Origin: Carex sylvatica
Lineage: Eukaryota; Streptophyta; Magnoliopsida; Poales; Cyperaceae
Direction of reading: 5' to 3'
Assembly: GCA_964058845.1 (NCBI GenBank)
Contig: CAXKVR010000244.1
Location: forward strand, 1 to 64,000
DNA length: 64,000 nucleotides
Numbering within the stretch: position 1 is the first letter of the stretch; the number at the start of each line of letters is the position of its first letter. Below, in pieces: positions 23,480 through 35,823 of this stretch. The translations under genes and the position numbers were made by a program. The notes beneath the pieces are model-generated. The model made no database searches and was not told the origin of the DNA. It was given only the letters and a program-made list of their open reading frames with translations.

Positions 23480-26004
23480 TAATGGGAAGTCCAACCAACG
23501 CCACGTTAACGAGGGGTCCAGTCGAATATTAGACCCAATGTATACATTCCAACATGCGTTCAACGCACATTGGCCCCTTTCCTTTAACTTATCCATTAGT
23601 TTCTACGTTCGTTTTGTTTATCACACAAAGGTCATACTCAACACAACACATTGTATGAGTCCGTTGATCAAACGAATAATCCTATCCTAGTATTCTTTAA
23701 ACAAAGCCAAAGGGATCGTTCGATTCAACATGCATAATTCCATAAATAAATAAATGCAAACAAAATGGTAAGTAACAATTTGACAATGTCCAGAAAATCC
23801 GTACCTGTTGTCGTGGGGTAATTCACTCCTGCCTCTACGTCACTTCTTACTTCATAATTCTGACCTAGACCACGTAACAAGGTTTCTAAATTAATATTTA
23901 TATATGTTTCCATTTGACTGTTGTTAATAAACCACATATATTTGTTACCATCTAATCTGACTCATAAAATTTGTTATCGTTCCGAATACACTCCCTAATA
24001 TTTAATATAAATATTGCTACTGTGTGATCCGACAATTATAATGACTTTTGTTTTTCACAAGGAATGAAATTAAACTATTGATAAGGTTTTAGAATATACT
24101 TCTTTGTAATAAAATTAGGTTTAAAGTTATCGGTGAAAATTTACCATTGAATAAACTAACTGAAAACTTAAGTAATGTTTATAAAATTCCCGGACTTTGG
24201 TGAGACTCAAACTAATTGAAGTTACTCAATAGCACAAGTATTATTCGGTTATTAATTTATATTATCAATTTTAAGTTATGAATCAAACAAATTAAAGTTA
24301 CTTAATATCTGAAAATAACATCTGTTACATGAGATGAAATGATTAAATCTTGTTTACTTAGTAAGTAGTCTAAATGATAATAAGGAAAAATTGAAACATA
24401 TTTAAAAGCTATTCTTACTCATGTGAATTTCGAAAGAAATAAAAACAGTCAAAATACGAATATATAAAATATTTTATTATTGTTTAATATACTGATTTAT
24501 GAAATTCTATAAGTTTCTGACAATCAAAACTATTCTTAATTTCCACCGATTATATGATCTAGAGATTTTATCAAATAAATAAATAAAAGAAATCTCATTA
24601 AATAAATAATTTTCAAAAATTATATAATTTTCATGAATCTTCATCAAACAAATAAATATAAAATAGATGAGATTTAATAGACATTTATAAACGTTTGAAC
24701 CAAAAATAAACATACTATATGATATAATAATATTGAGAGAATAGTAATTTGGGGTTACCTTGATGAGAAATTTTCAAAAGACTAAGAGGAGAGATTTTTG
24801 AGTAGTCCTTCGGTGGCTGTGAAGAATCCCAAAAGATAAAACTGAACCGTGAAATTTTGAAGTTGCACAATGGATGTGTCAGGAAACACAATGAATTGTA
24901 AGCGTTTTGGAACTAAAATAGAGAGAAGGGAATTAACAGGACGGGGTGCGAGTGGGAGCCACGCTTGATTGAACTGAGGGGGGCGGTTAATTAAGAGGGG
25001 TGGTCATAATTATAAAAGTTTTGATTAGTTATTTTATAGAAATTAATACATGGGCTGTTGTAATATAATTGGATTGAAACAGGCTTCTATTTTATTGGAC
25101 ATTTTTAATTATTTTAATTGTATCTTAACATAGTATTTTGATTCAACGTGCCGTTACATAGTTGATTATTTTTAAATAATAAAATTTTCAATTATATTAT
25201 ATGTATCTAAAATTACATGATGTTATAGTGTGTATTCTAAATTAGAAACAAAGAAAAAAAATATATAAATTAGAACGTGTGTGTCTATATATATTTCTCT
25301 TATAATGTGTGTGTGTGCATCATCACTTAAGCACAGCCAAAAGAAAATACAAACAGCCAGATAATTAAGCTAGCTATGCATCAACTAACCTAAAGAAGTA
25401 CATCATCACTTCCTTAAAGCACAGCTAAAACAAAACACGAACATACAATATCACATCAAAATACTGAAATCTAAATAATATTAATATAGAATCTAGCCTG
25501 TAATTGGTACAAAACAAGCTGAGTATCCTCAGCATCCCAAATATGCAGTGCAATGACTTCAATGTACATCATAGTGCATTAGTTAATAAAATTAAAGTGT
25601 CTTGTGTAGCGAATTGTACTTTTATGACATGCAACTTGTCGTTTGTAGTAATCTTCAATTTTTGTCAACCTCTTGTCAGTCGGTGTTTCACTTTCTCCTT
25701 TCATGTCATCATCGGTGCTGGGGAGTGAGGTGGTGACAGCATGGCTGTAGGCCAAAAAATTTAAATATCAAAATAAGTTCTTCTTAGTCGGAAAAAACAC
25801 TACAATCTATTGTAATATCACATCAAAAACCTAGAAAATAATAAGTGAGAGAGAAAATGCCTAAAATCGCTAAAATATAGAAAAACCAACATAAACCATC
25901 ACAAAAACCTTTAATAACCTATAAATTACACTACAAAATAGTAAGAGAGAGGGAGAATCCCTAAAACTCTCACATGAAAACATACAAAAACTAACAAAAT
26001 ACTA

Positions 26005-26008
<4 letters not shown>
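23480..26008. other. Unassigned AT-rich stretch, no gene seen
   Basis: No frame longer than about 75 codons and no recognisable product. 25310-25440 contains two similar copies of a CATCATCACTTAAGCACAGCC block. Confidence 0.4.

Positions 26009-26057
<49 letters not shown>
26009..26057. repeat. (AT)n microsatellite
   Basis: An uninterrupted AT dinucleotide run of about 49 bp. Confidence 0.95.
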
Positions 26058-26061
<4 letters not shown>

Positions 26062-27630
26062 GAGTGAAAGAGATCAACCTTAACTTCGGTGACAAAGTCA
26101 GCGAAGGGTGGCCATCTAGTGTGAGTGAGATGAGAAACCTAGATTTGGAAATGGTGCATGTCAATATTCGTGCAATACGATGGTGATTTGAAAATCTTGG
26201 AAGACTCGCCTTTTGCGTGAAAAGGCTTCACTGTGTAGTTGGGCCTATAGTATGACAAACTTTCAGTTTAGGATTGGACCGTCCAATTTGAAATGGTGCA
26301 TGTCAATATTCGTGCTACTTCAAATCTGTTGGTCAGATTTAATTATATAATTAGCGTTACTTTAGAAAAATGATAAAATTTAAAACCAAAAGTTTGGCAC
26401 TGGAGGGAAATTTGGGTTAAACTCTAAACCCTAATTAAGAGGCTTTGTTAAAATTTAAATAATTATGATTAATTTAAATTACTATAATGTAAACATGTTA
26501 AAATTTAAATGATTTTTGAAGTTACTATAATTGCAACTTAATTGATTTTTGAAGTACTAACAATCAATCCAAGCTATTGAACATGATCTCTATATTTAAA
26601 GTATAATTAAAGAGACAACTTTTTGTTCTCTAAATTGTCCATTTATTAAAAGATATGTAGATAAGTGATAATTTATGTAAGTGATAATATAATTGTCCCT
26701 TTAATAGTTTAAAATATGTTCCTTTGATAAGGATAAATTATATACACATTCAATCTAGTTTTTATCACAAAATAATATCAAATATCTTGTATTTTGAATA
26801 TAAAGAGCATAGAATACACCTATAATCAAGTTACTGCGTTTGTTTGGTTTTAATTTGCAGGAATTGAAGAAAAAATGAAGAAAAATGCCCGGTGCGAATG
26901 TACGGATTTCGATGCAGACGCACTCTGGTCGCACATAAAAAAAATCGAGCCCAGTGCGGACACACTGTAACACCAGTCAAAAATAGAGTCTGAACTTAAA
27001 ACAGTCATAATTTTTTACTCGTAACTTCGTTTTGAGCGTATGATCACTTTTTGGAAAGCTAGCGAGAAGATCTACAACTTGAGAAACTAAAAATAGAAAT
27101 TTAGGAGCATCACAGATAGCCTAAAAATGCATTTTCGACGCATTTTTCTATTTTTGAAATGCTAGCCACATTTCAAGGGCCTGAAATTAGACATGTCATT
27201 CTGGGAATCATGTAAAGATAGCACCCACTAACTTCACATTCTAGGTTCTAAATTGAGCAGAATTTTAGCTTTAAAAGGGGAAAATATTTTCCATTGAAGG
27301 CATCTCTCTTCGGAGGGACATCTTTTCGCAAAGATCAATCTCATCTCTCAAAATCTATTCTCCACCAATACTTAGCATAAAATTCTGCAATCAAGGAAGG
27401 AATTCAAGGAGGAAGAAGAAGAAAACTTCAAGAAAAATGCAAGAATAAGGATTCTTCATCTAGAGAAGGGTGCAGTCTATTTTTTTTATTTAATTTCTCT
27501 TTGTTTTATGCCAATCTTTGTAATGAATTATTTGTTGAATACTTGCATCTCCATGAGATGCTAGTTTTCTCTCTAGGGGTTTAGGTCAATGCATGAACTT
27601 GTTTGGTTATTTTATCTTTTGAATTTTATC
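26058..27630. other. Transposon-like non-coding stretch next to the CACTA transposase
   Basis: AAATGGTGCATGTCAATATT is repeated at 26149 and 26291. 26850-27600 has the look of retrotransposon untranslated or LTR sequence, but no boundaries, primer-binding site or frame could be shown. Confidence 0.35.
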
Positions 27631-28686
27631 TTATTTGATTATTTTATCAATGTTTCTCCATTGAAGAGAATCAGCCGGGTGACTTAGTTTACCACCATTT
27701 TTGCGCTCTTCTTCATGCCAACGCAACAATTTTGCATCTTTGGAATTTACAAATAACCGTTTGAATCTCGATATTATTGGAAAATGCCACACCACCTTAG
27801 CCGGAGGTCGGCTCTTTTTTTCTTCATCATTACAATCATCAGTGTCCTGATCCTTACGTTTGTAACATGAAACACCGCATTTAGGACAAACATGCATGGC
27901 CTTGTACTCTCCACGGTACAACACACAGTCATTCGAACATGCATGTATTTTTTCGATCTTCAAACCCATTGGACATATCAACTTCTTCGCCTAATATATT
28001 GTACAGGGTAACTCGTTGTTACCTGAGAGCATTTCTCGTAAAAACTTTAGTAAGGACATGAAACTTTTATCGCTCTAACTATTGTCTGCTTTTAGGTTCA
28101 GTAATTTCAACACAGCTGACAATTTTGAAAAATTGGTACACCCAGGATATAATGGCTTTTTGGATTCATTAGACAGATACTGAAATATTTTATAATTTTT
28201 ATCACTAATTTCTTCTTCCACATCATGTAACATGTCCTCTAGATTTTCAGTAAAATTGAATTTCGTATTTTCATCAATATTCTCACAATCATCCTCGTTA
28301 CAATCAAGTTCAAGTACATTATCAAAAAATTTGATATTCTCAAAATCATCGTTGGAATCAAGTTCAAAATTATCAACAATTTCTTCTACATTATCATCAT
28401 TCTCTCCCAAAACAGAATTTCTATTGGTACCACTATAATCTCCAATTTCCTTACCATGCATAAACCAACATGCATATCTTTTCTTAAATCCCCAACAAAT
28501 CAAATGAGCTCTAATTTATTCCAAGTCTCCAAATCTTATAACATTTTTACAATCTCTACAAGGACACGAGATGTCGTCATCGTTTGTCTTCACTCTATAA
28601 CTCCTAGCAAATTTTATGAACTCATCAACGCGAGCCAAATATTCTGCACTATCACGTCGCAATTCATACATCCAACTTCGATCCAT
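27631..28686 (-). pseudogene. TNP2-type CACTA (En/Spm) transposase pseudogene
   Basis: One continuous minus-strand frame begins at ATG 28686 (MDRSWMYELRRDSAEYLARV) and runs to 27631. It carries the conserved start of plant TNP2 transposases: a Cys pair (CPCRDCKN) near residue 47, an acidic stretch, then CPMGLKIEKIHACSNDCVLY, CPKCGVSCYKRKD, PAKVVWHFPIISRFKRLFVN and LLRWHEEERKNGGKLSHPAD. Three in-frame stops interrupt it: TAA at 28518-28516, TAG at 28077-28075 and TAG near 27993. The catalytic part that should follow is missing after NIDKIIK. The product would have cut and moved CACTA elements; this copy is inactive. Confidence 0.85.
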
Positions 28687-28794
28687 CTGCAAATTAAATT
28701 AAAAAAATAATTCCAATTAATCATGGTGGTCAACATATATATTATTCTAATATTTTGGCTTACAAAGGACCGGTTTACAATCCTAACCCACTCT

Positions 28795-29012
28795 TTGAAT
28801 ATTATGCCTCATATGTGAACACATATTAGCGAGATTTAATTAGTACTTGAGAAAAATTCGGCAGCATTTCACCTTAACTCCCCAAGTATGCATAAAAATC
28901 ACATACTCGTAGGAGCAATAAGGAGAAATACTGTCGAACTTTTTTCAAACACTAATTAAGTCCCGCTAATATGTGTTCACATCCTAAATGAGACACAATA
29001 TTCAAATAGCAG
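28795..29012. repeat. Inverted repeat in the transposase upstream region
   Basis: GAATATTATGCCTCATATGT and GAACACATATTAGCGAGATT on the left (from 28797) pair with AATATGTGTTCACATCCTAA and ACACAATATTC on the right (to 29005). The stem is about 50 bp with a few mismatches and a loop of about 120 bp. It lies just upstream of the TNP2 start. Confidence 0.65.
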
Positions 29013-30362
29013 TCCCAAACGGGGGACTATCCAAAATTAATCTCTATTGGATTAATTTTGAACGGGCATGGATCTAAAAGCATCAATAAGTCGGTTATTG
29101 GACCACAATACACTAATTATTTATATTATCTAAATAAATCAAGCATGTATGCATTAATTAATAACTAACCTAAATAAGTAATAATCACAAAAAATTAGAG
29201 AAAGAAAAGAAATATATATATATACATGACTGACCTTGGAAAGATAAAGAGGAGAAATATAAATTAACTTTCAAGATCTCAGCTCTGGCCTCCAATACAG
29301 AGAGAGAGAGAGAATATTAATCGATCAGACCATTCAATACAGAGAGAGATAGAGCATTAATTGATCAAAATGCACGGCGCTAGCTGGAAGGAGAAGGCCT
29401 TTTATATAACGAGGAAATAAATATGCTGCGCGATCCTACATGATCGCAAGGTCCCTGCAATTCCAATCACAACTGTTTATATATTTTGAGATTCGTGCAC
29501 AAAAAGTCTTTTTTATTAAGATTCGTACAATCTAATAAATGAAGGGTTGAAATTAGAATCACAAGACCCTATGATCCTGTAGGATCGCAACATATTTGCT
29601 TCCATATAACGAAACCCTACAATAACCTTTCTACACGGATTATTATGTAAATAGCTGTGTAGCTCTCTTAATGATTTCTACACGGGTTATTATGTAAACA
29701 TCCGTGTAGCTCTCTTATTATAATATTTTATCCTCTTTTTAAAATAAATAAATCTCCGTACACGGACTTTCGTTAAATATCCGTGTAGAATTGTCTCCTT
29801 TTTTTGTCTAGCTTTAGTTTTGTTTCTATGTTTTCAGATATCAAAATAAATAATTTTCAAAAAAGAGGAATTTAAACTAAAAATTCATGTACACTAAATT
29901 ATACAAAATTATACAAATTCATATTGAGCATTACAAAAGTTGGAATAAAAATTCATATGCAGAATAAAAATTTCTACTCAGGACTGGAAGAGGGGACAAG
30001 TGGGTGGTTCTTTCCTTTTGATGCCAGTAGGATTTACAGAGTGTAATATGAAGATACATGTTCTTTCCTTTTGTGTGCAGCAATCAAAAGCACAATATTT
30101 ACAGAGGGTAACATGAAGATACATGTTTTAGGATTTGTCAGATCTTCCCTTGTTCTCCTCTAAATCTTGCTAAGAGATGAGGAATACAAATTAACTTCCA
30201 AGATCTCAGATTCGGCCTCTAAAAACATATATATGCATATTATCCTCCAAAAATACTTTAGCGTAGAAATTAGACCAATTAATTGGGGAAATGAAGCAAT
30301 TAGCATGGGAATTCGAGATGTAGGTTATCAATTATATCAGACCGCTCATCTTGATAGATTTG

Positions 30363-30407
30363 CGATCAGAAATAATTGATAAACCTAAATTTCCACCCAA
30401 TTATTAA
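30363..30407. repeat. 45-bp perfect inverted repeat, left arm
   Basis: CGATCAGAAATAATTGATAA and following bases to 30407 are exactly complementary to 31454-31498. The arms are 1.05 kb apart; one lies inside the CACTA subterminal region, the other outside its terminus. Confidence 0.85.
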
Positions 30408-30544
30408 CTGTGAGAGGGAGAGTATAAATTGATCAAAACGGCGTTGGAAGGAGAAGGCCTTTTATTGAGGGTAATATGAAGATATATACATGTTTTAATA
30501 AATAAATAGTTGAATAAAAAGTTGGATGAAGGACATTTAAAAAA

Positions 30545-30765
30545 AAAGACGTGGATGAAGGACCGAATGAAGAGTCGAATGAAGAGTCAGACGATCTCGT
30601 TCGACTCTTCATTCGATTCTTCATACGGCTCTTCATCCGTCTCTTTTCATCTGTATTTTGTGATCATCAGACTCTTCATTCGACTCTTCATCCGGCTCTT
30701 CATCTGTCTCTTTTCATCCGTATTTTTTTTTTGAAGTTCTTCATTCGACTCTTCATCCAACAGAT
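30545..30765. repeat. 12-bp degenerate tandem repeats (GACTCTTCATTC / GGCTCTTCATCC)
   Basis: Around 15 copies of an ACTCTTCATYCG-like 12-mer, first in reverse (GAATGAAGAGTC) and then forward, with a 60-bp block repeated. Six-frame translation gives Ser/Phe/Asp repeats, which I read as a by-product of the 12-bp period. Confidence 0.7.
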
Positions 30766-31453
30766 TGAGAGAGAGATAATTTTTTTCAAAATGGCGCTGG
30801 AAGGAGAAGGCCTTTAATATAATTGCAAAATCCTAAAATAACATTTCTACACGGCTCTTTATTTAACGTCCGTGTAGCTCTCACAGACTTTCTACACTGT
30901 TATTTAAACAAACATCAGTGTACAATGCGTACCTTTCTTCACGGTTATTTAATTAAATATCGGTGTAGCTCTTTCAAGACTTTCTACAATGTTATTTAAA
31001 CAATAAGCCGTGTACATTTTCTAATAAACGTCCGTATAGCTCTCTCACAGCTTTCTACACTGATTTTTTAATAAATATCCGTGTAGAGATCCCACAGATA
31101 TTTCAGGCTTCCAAAAAATTACAATTTCTACACGATTTTTATATATAATTGACAAATCCGTGTACAATATGCAATGTACAATGACCATTTTTATAGTAGT
31201 ACTGTTTTAGCCTTTAGCAAAACTTTAACGACCCCAGAAGCAGATTTTAAATGCTTGGTTTTTAACCCTATAAAAAGTTTGCAACGTCAACAATGCGGCA
31301 AGCTTCCCTCTGAAAGAGGAGGTAATACAGATTCAAATGGAACCTCCAGTTTGTCACTAACTAGAATAGTCTCAATACCAAAGTCAACATAATTAGAATT
31401 TATTGAGTTTGTCTGAACAAACAACCTATATATATGTGAACTGGATGCTGCAA

Positions 31454-31498
31454 TTAATAATTGGGTGGAAATTTAGGTTTATCAATTATTTCTGATCG
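31454..31498. repeat. 45-bp perfect inverted repeat, right arm
   Basis: Exact reverse complement of 30363-30407. Confidence 0.85.
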
Positions 31499-32395
31499 CG
31501 CGAACGAGAATTTTCAGCGATTTGCAAGCGTTTTGCAAGCCTGCAAATCTTGAAAGCTTTCGTTTCTGAAATTTTCTCTACATCAGTTCCTTTACGGATT
31601 TGAAATGATACGTCGGACTTTACCAGACAAGCCAACGTTTAGTCCTTTTTTTTATTTTTAAATTGACAGCCTATTACTCTGGCCTTAGTATATATGGGGA
31701 CCACATTGAAGGATCTTGCTGATGTGACACATGGTTGGAGTGAGATTTCGACCACTCGACTCGTATCTTTTGAAACCTTGTTTGAGAATTATTTATTTAG
31801 TTAGTATAGTCAAGTCATTTCAGTAAATAGGGCAAATTGAAATTAGAAATATTTTTGAATCAACTCAACAGTGTTTCGATCTAGATTAGGGCTTACTGTA
31901 CTGAAATATTGACACTGCAGTAGTTGGCTTGTTGATTGGTACCAGAACGGTACCGTCAGGTGCTGGATATGATTAAACCTGAATTCAGTTGAGACTTAAT
32001 TTCTGTATGTTTTTGCCATGCCAAGTGCCAGAATCAATTATGAATTCTTACGTAAGATTATTAATATTTTACTAATTTAGACTAAGAGGCACTAAAGTAC
32101 ATACCAGTGTAAGTGATATCACCAGTGAATCTATCCACTCGAGGTAATCATGATTTCTGACAAATTTGCAAAAGACCCTTAACATGCTAGATTAAAAGGA
32201 CCTCGCCTTTCTTTATGAAATCAGTTGGTTGAAGAAGAATTGGAGGAGGTTAGCAATATTGCCAAAAAGGTTTCTTCTTTGATTGTTAAGGTTTGAATGT
32301 CGACTAAGAGTGATGATTTTAATTTAATATTTTGGTTTGCTGTTAAAGAGGGTATTAGGATTAGCTTAAAGCCTTAAAGGTGTGTGCCTATTGAA
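31499..32395. other. No gene seen; possibly internal remains of a retrotransposon
   Basis: AT-rich with no usable frame. If the LTR and primer-binding-site call at 32396 is right, this would be the degraded internal part of that minus-strand element. Confidence 0.3.
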
Positions 32396-32660
32396 GCATC
32401 TGATACCATGATAGATTTAGAGAAAGAGAGAGTGAAAGAATTATTTTGTATTGATTTTCACATTTGATTACATTTACACAAAAGACTATATATAACCTTG
32501 CAAAAATTAGCTAGCACTTCTCTAGATTGTTACACAATTTGGTCAATTTACTTCAACTGTTCAATTTAGAATTCAAAGATATAAACTGGTTGGGGGCTTG
32601 GTGCCTAATTAACCAAATAACCATAATCCTTGTCAGTTCAGAAACTTAAACTGGAACAAT
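32396..32660 (-). mobile_element. Possible Copia-type LTR with tRNA-Met primer-binding site
   Basis: On the minus strand CTATCA is followed at once by TGGTATCAGATGC, close to the plant retrotransposon primer-binding site TGGTATCAGAGC complementary to initiator tRNA-Met. The adjoining sequence (plus-strand TGATAGATTTAGAG onward, with TATATATAACC) has the look of a short Copia LTR. No second LTR or target duplication was found. Confidence 0.35.
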
Positions 32661-32737
32661 GCAGCAAATCTAGACAACATTGCGTGAGGAAACCAATAGC
32701 ACATGTGATGGAGAAAAGTTGTGTATAGAGCGTTGTG

Positions 32738-32739
<2 letters not shown>

Positions 32740-32774
<35 letters not shown>

Positions 32775-33358
32775 CATGGTACAGAGAATGACGATTAAAG
32801 AAATATGGGTGGATTCAAGAGAACAAGCACAGAGACGTGGCAGTAAATGCAAAAAGGAGTGGGGCTCCTATTTTGCTTGTACCTGCTGGTACATTTGGAA
32901 GAGGAGAAACAAAAAATATCTTCTCCGGCACGGCAACCCTTTCAAATATTATAGCAGAGAGTATTATCAATGAAGACAGGGTGTGGATGACCTTTTTGAA
33001 ACATCGGTGGACGCAAGCTGCTAGGTACCAATCTGGTACAGGACCCAGGTTAGAACTGGGAGGGCACATGAAGAGTTTTTACTTTTTTGTGCTTTTTGAG
33101 ATGTTTTTCTGATTGGCTACTTAGATTTTATTTTACATTCTGACAATTTGTGTGATGTTGTCAAGGAGATACTGGTAGTATATAAATAGTTGTAGGATGT
33201 TGCTGTGTATTTATTTCAATAAACTGTTGTACTCAGTTTTTTTGGTACTGTTTACTGGTTTTGGGTTTAGAGGTGTTCGTGCTAGTAACGTGATGTCATG
33301 ACTTTTATTAATTATTTCACTATATTGTCTTGCAGCTACTGTATTTCAAAAAAAAAAG
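32740..33358 (+). mobile_element. LINE-like retroposed fragment with poly(A)
   Basis: Begins near a GA microsatellite (32744-32769). One frame reads CTCWYIWKRRNKKYLL-like residues (around 32876-32930), resembling the linker between the LINE zinc-binding and RNase H regions. The 3' part has AATAAA at 33220 and ends in a run of ten A at 33347-33356. Boundaries and target duplication were not established. Confidence 0.35.
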
Positions 33359-34003
33359 TCAGCGAAGTTTGGTTTGTTTTATTGCTGTGAGGAAGTTAGC
33401 GGAGAGAGAGGGTCAGTATTTGCCATTGCACCGATGGAGGGGTTGTAAATTAGGATTGAAGTTAATTATATTTTAACTCTCAACATGTATTTGCAATTGC
33501 AAATCAATTGCACCATTGGAGATGTTCTAATAGATTACAAAGTGTGCATGCATGGGATACTTACAAAAAGTACAATCAGAGATCCCATGCAAAACACCTT
33601 GTCACACGAGCAAGTTATCATTGGAAAAAGAGAATCAACATGAAAAGACAAGCTTATATAAAAGGAAGAAACTCATCATATCTGGCACGAAACAATCTTA
33701 CCTGTGCATGCCATTATGAGCTAATTCTAGCTCTACCACCTTCTCCAGTAGTGCAAATTCAATGAATTAAAATAATTTTGTGATCTGATTACATAGAACA
33801 TCTGTATTGAAGTTCCACATCTCAAAAGTAAATGATACGTAAACGAGCGAGTATCAACATGAAATTATATAGAAATGAAGATAAATAGACTTACCGCATT
33901 TCGCTTAAGTCTTCCCCTAAAGAAAAGGTAGCGTGCTTCTTTTGACCGGGTTTCTGGTAAGCACTAATAACATCACAGACCTGGACATTTGGTACATAAG
34001 GAA
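33359..34003. other. No gene seen; dispersed MITE fragment
   Basis: 33425-33525 holds ATTTGCAATTGCAAATCAAT and GCACCATTGGAGATG; a related motif (CATCTCCATTGATGCAGTTG) recurs at 59765 in reverse. These look like pieces of one dispersed MITE family. Nothing else is recognisable. Confidence 0.4.
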
Positions 34004-34487
34004 CTATGTTGCATGGATACGGATACGGGTATCGTATCGGATACGATACGGATACGGCGATACGACGATACGGCAATTTTCAAAAATCAAGAATACGATA
34101 TGGCTATTATATATATTATTTTAATTATATTATTTAGATTAATCATAATAATAATTTTAATAAAAATTGTTAAAAGAAACTAAAGGCTTAACTTGAAGTA
34201 TAAAGTAAATATAATTGTTACTGCTATCTAGAACATAAGAGGATTTGGTACGGTGGCTAATGCTTAATCAGATGGTGCGAGTTCGAATCACGCACGAAAC
34301 AAGCCTAATTCATTTATCTGGAAGGGTTTCTTGGGCCAAAAGTCAATCAATCTGTTGGTCCGCCCTTTAAAATAGAAATAAGCGCAAAAAGCAGCAGTAA
34401 GCAGAAACGTATCATACGCCACGTGGTGTATCGGGTGTGTATCCGATACGGGTACAGCTCCAATATAGGAGTATCGGGGTAACATAG
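34004..34487. mobile_element. hAT-type non-autonomous element with 8-bp target duplication
   Basis: Flanked by ATAAGGAA at 33996-34003 and 34488-34495. Termini CTATGTTGC and GTAACATAG are inverted repeats. Subterminal sequence is packed with GGATACGG and CGATACGG motifs on the left and their complements on the right. 34225-34300 carries a pol III-like A box (GTGGCTAATG) and B box (GAGTTCGAATC) that could be an inserted SINE fragment. No transposase is present. Confidence 0.8.
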
Positions 34488-34495
34488 ATAAGGAA

Positions 34496-35480
34496 GTATC
34501 ACATCCTTTGCAAGAACAGTTAAGGAGCAGTAACCATCTACTATTAAACCATGGATGCTCTGTTAAGCATCTGACCAAGTAATCGCCGCATGCCCCACGT
34601 TGGTCGGTATACCGAGCGCGTGCCAAACCCCCGGCGAAGCATTTATGACATTATTCGAACACGGCGGCTCATAATTCTGATTGGTCGTGCAACCATTAAC
34701 TGAGTCGCACTCATCCACCACTTTTGCCAGCACCGAGTTCTCGTTGCCATTTATCCTTATCTTCTTTAGACACCGGCTTCCTCCGTTGCACCAACCGGTG
34801 GAAAGAGAAACTACCAGGTCCGTGTCATTGTGGTATTTATCTAATAACCAGAAAACATGATTTTATTAGGAAATAATTAGTCATTGGTTGATTTAGATTG
34901 TAATTGTTTGACACCTTATTATGCAATCATTCAGCAAAAGCGCACTCCCATGCATGCAATGACTGTCAACAGACAATTTTTTAATTTTATAAATTACAGA
35001 ATCAAATTATCAGAAATAAGATGATTTTTTTTATTGATCCAATAGAAGGAACCGAATAATTGGTTTGATCTTAGTAATTTCCGTAAGTTGTAACTTGTTT
35101 TTGCCACATATATAAGATCCGAAATTTATAGGACTCAAATTATTGATTCAATTCCAATAGTAGCTATGAAATATGCAAACCCTCTCCTTTTTTTTGTTTT
35201 TCTCTTCTATCTGGAAGGCCGAACTCAATTGAAAAAGATCAATGGTGGTTCGGTCTTATTAATTTTTCACATTGTGTGGTTGATGATGTGCTTATTGTGA
35301 AAATCAGCAGGACAAAGCCATTAATTCAGTTTCATTAGTATTTTTTTCAATGAGATTGAATTATAATTAGTTTGTTTCCGATAATCTAATTGGCTAACAG
35401 AGGCCCAACATTTCACAATGGTTTTGGTGTTGCATAATTAATTAAAAGTCTAATATATATAAGTACTGGAAATGATAATA
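34496..35480. other. Unassigned stretch, no gene seen
   Basis: 34620-34810 is GC-richer (CGGCGGCTC, CACCGGCTTCC) but shows no frame or RNA fold I can support. The rest is AT-rich. Confidence 0.4.
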
Positions 35481-35494
35481 AATAAATAATGGAT

Positions 35495-35823
35495 TAACAA
35501 TATTTGTATTCAACATACAATCACATGCGGCAGGGCCACCAGCATCACAGCCTTTGGAGAAGCCGCCTATATCCATAACAGCATCGGTGCATGTTGTTGG
35601 TAACGGGAGGGGAGCAGCGGTACTGCTGGTAGAGCTCACCTTCCTGACAGCAGTCGGCATAATTTTGAGTGATACAGAACTACAGAAGCCCGACTTGCCC
35701 AGTAAGGTAGCCGCTTGCATGGCACATGCCAATCACCATGCGGATAGCTGCTCTGTTGAGATTTGGAAGGGATACAAATATGACTAGGCTGAGAAGAAGG
35801 AATAGGGATTGAAAGTTTGGCAT
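35495..35823 (-). pseudogene. Kiwellin/ripening-related secreted protein pseudogene
   Basis: ATG at 35823 opens MPNFQSLFLLLSLVIFVSLP, a clear signal peptide, followed by CHASGYLTG. An extra G near 35695 shifts the frame, after which GKSGFCSS, then NYADCCQEGELYQQYRCSPP, then DIGGFSKGCDAGGPAACDC appear in successive frames. This order of Cys-rich blocks (C-x-SGYLTGKSG, DCC-x-GxxYxxYxCSPPV, GFxKGxDGGGPxxCD) is that of plant kiwellins, also called ripening-related proteins. At least two further frameshifts separate the blocks. Known members are apoplastic defence proteins; this copy cannot make one. The 3' end fades near 35495. Confidence 0.75.

Larger units (their letters stand above)
29630..31165. 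repeat. CACTA subterminal repeats (TTCTACACGG / CCGTGTAG)
   Basis: At least eight pairs of TTTCTACACGG and CCGTGTAGCTCTC, each pair separated by about 15-20 AT-rich bases, lie at 29632-29790 and 30843-31160. Each pair is a small palindrome. This arrangement is typical of the transposase-binding subterminal region of CACTA elements. Confidence 0.75.
27631..31201 (-). mobile_element. Truncated CACTA transposon
   Basis: Read on the minus strand, the element starts at 31201 with TACTACTATAAAAATGG, a CACTA terminus with its first C changed to T. It then has about 1.5 kb of subterminal repeats, then the TNP2 pseudogene. Three diverged copies of GGCGCTGGAAGGAGAAGGCC lie at about 29378, 30441 and 30792. 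The other terminus and the second half of the transposase are not present; the lower boundary is the end of recognisable transposase. Confidence 0.65.

Noticed and set aside
34245..34300. tRNA-gene-like A and B boxes
   Set aside because: No cloverleaf, anticodon stem or acceptor pairing; at most a SINE fragment.
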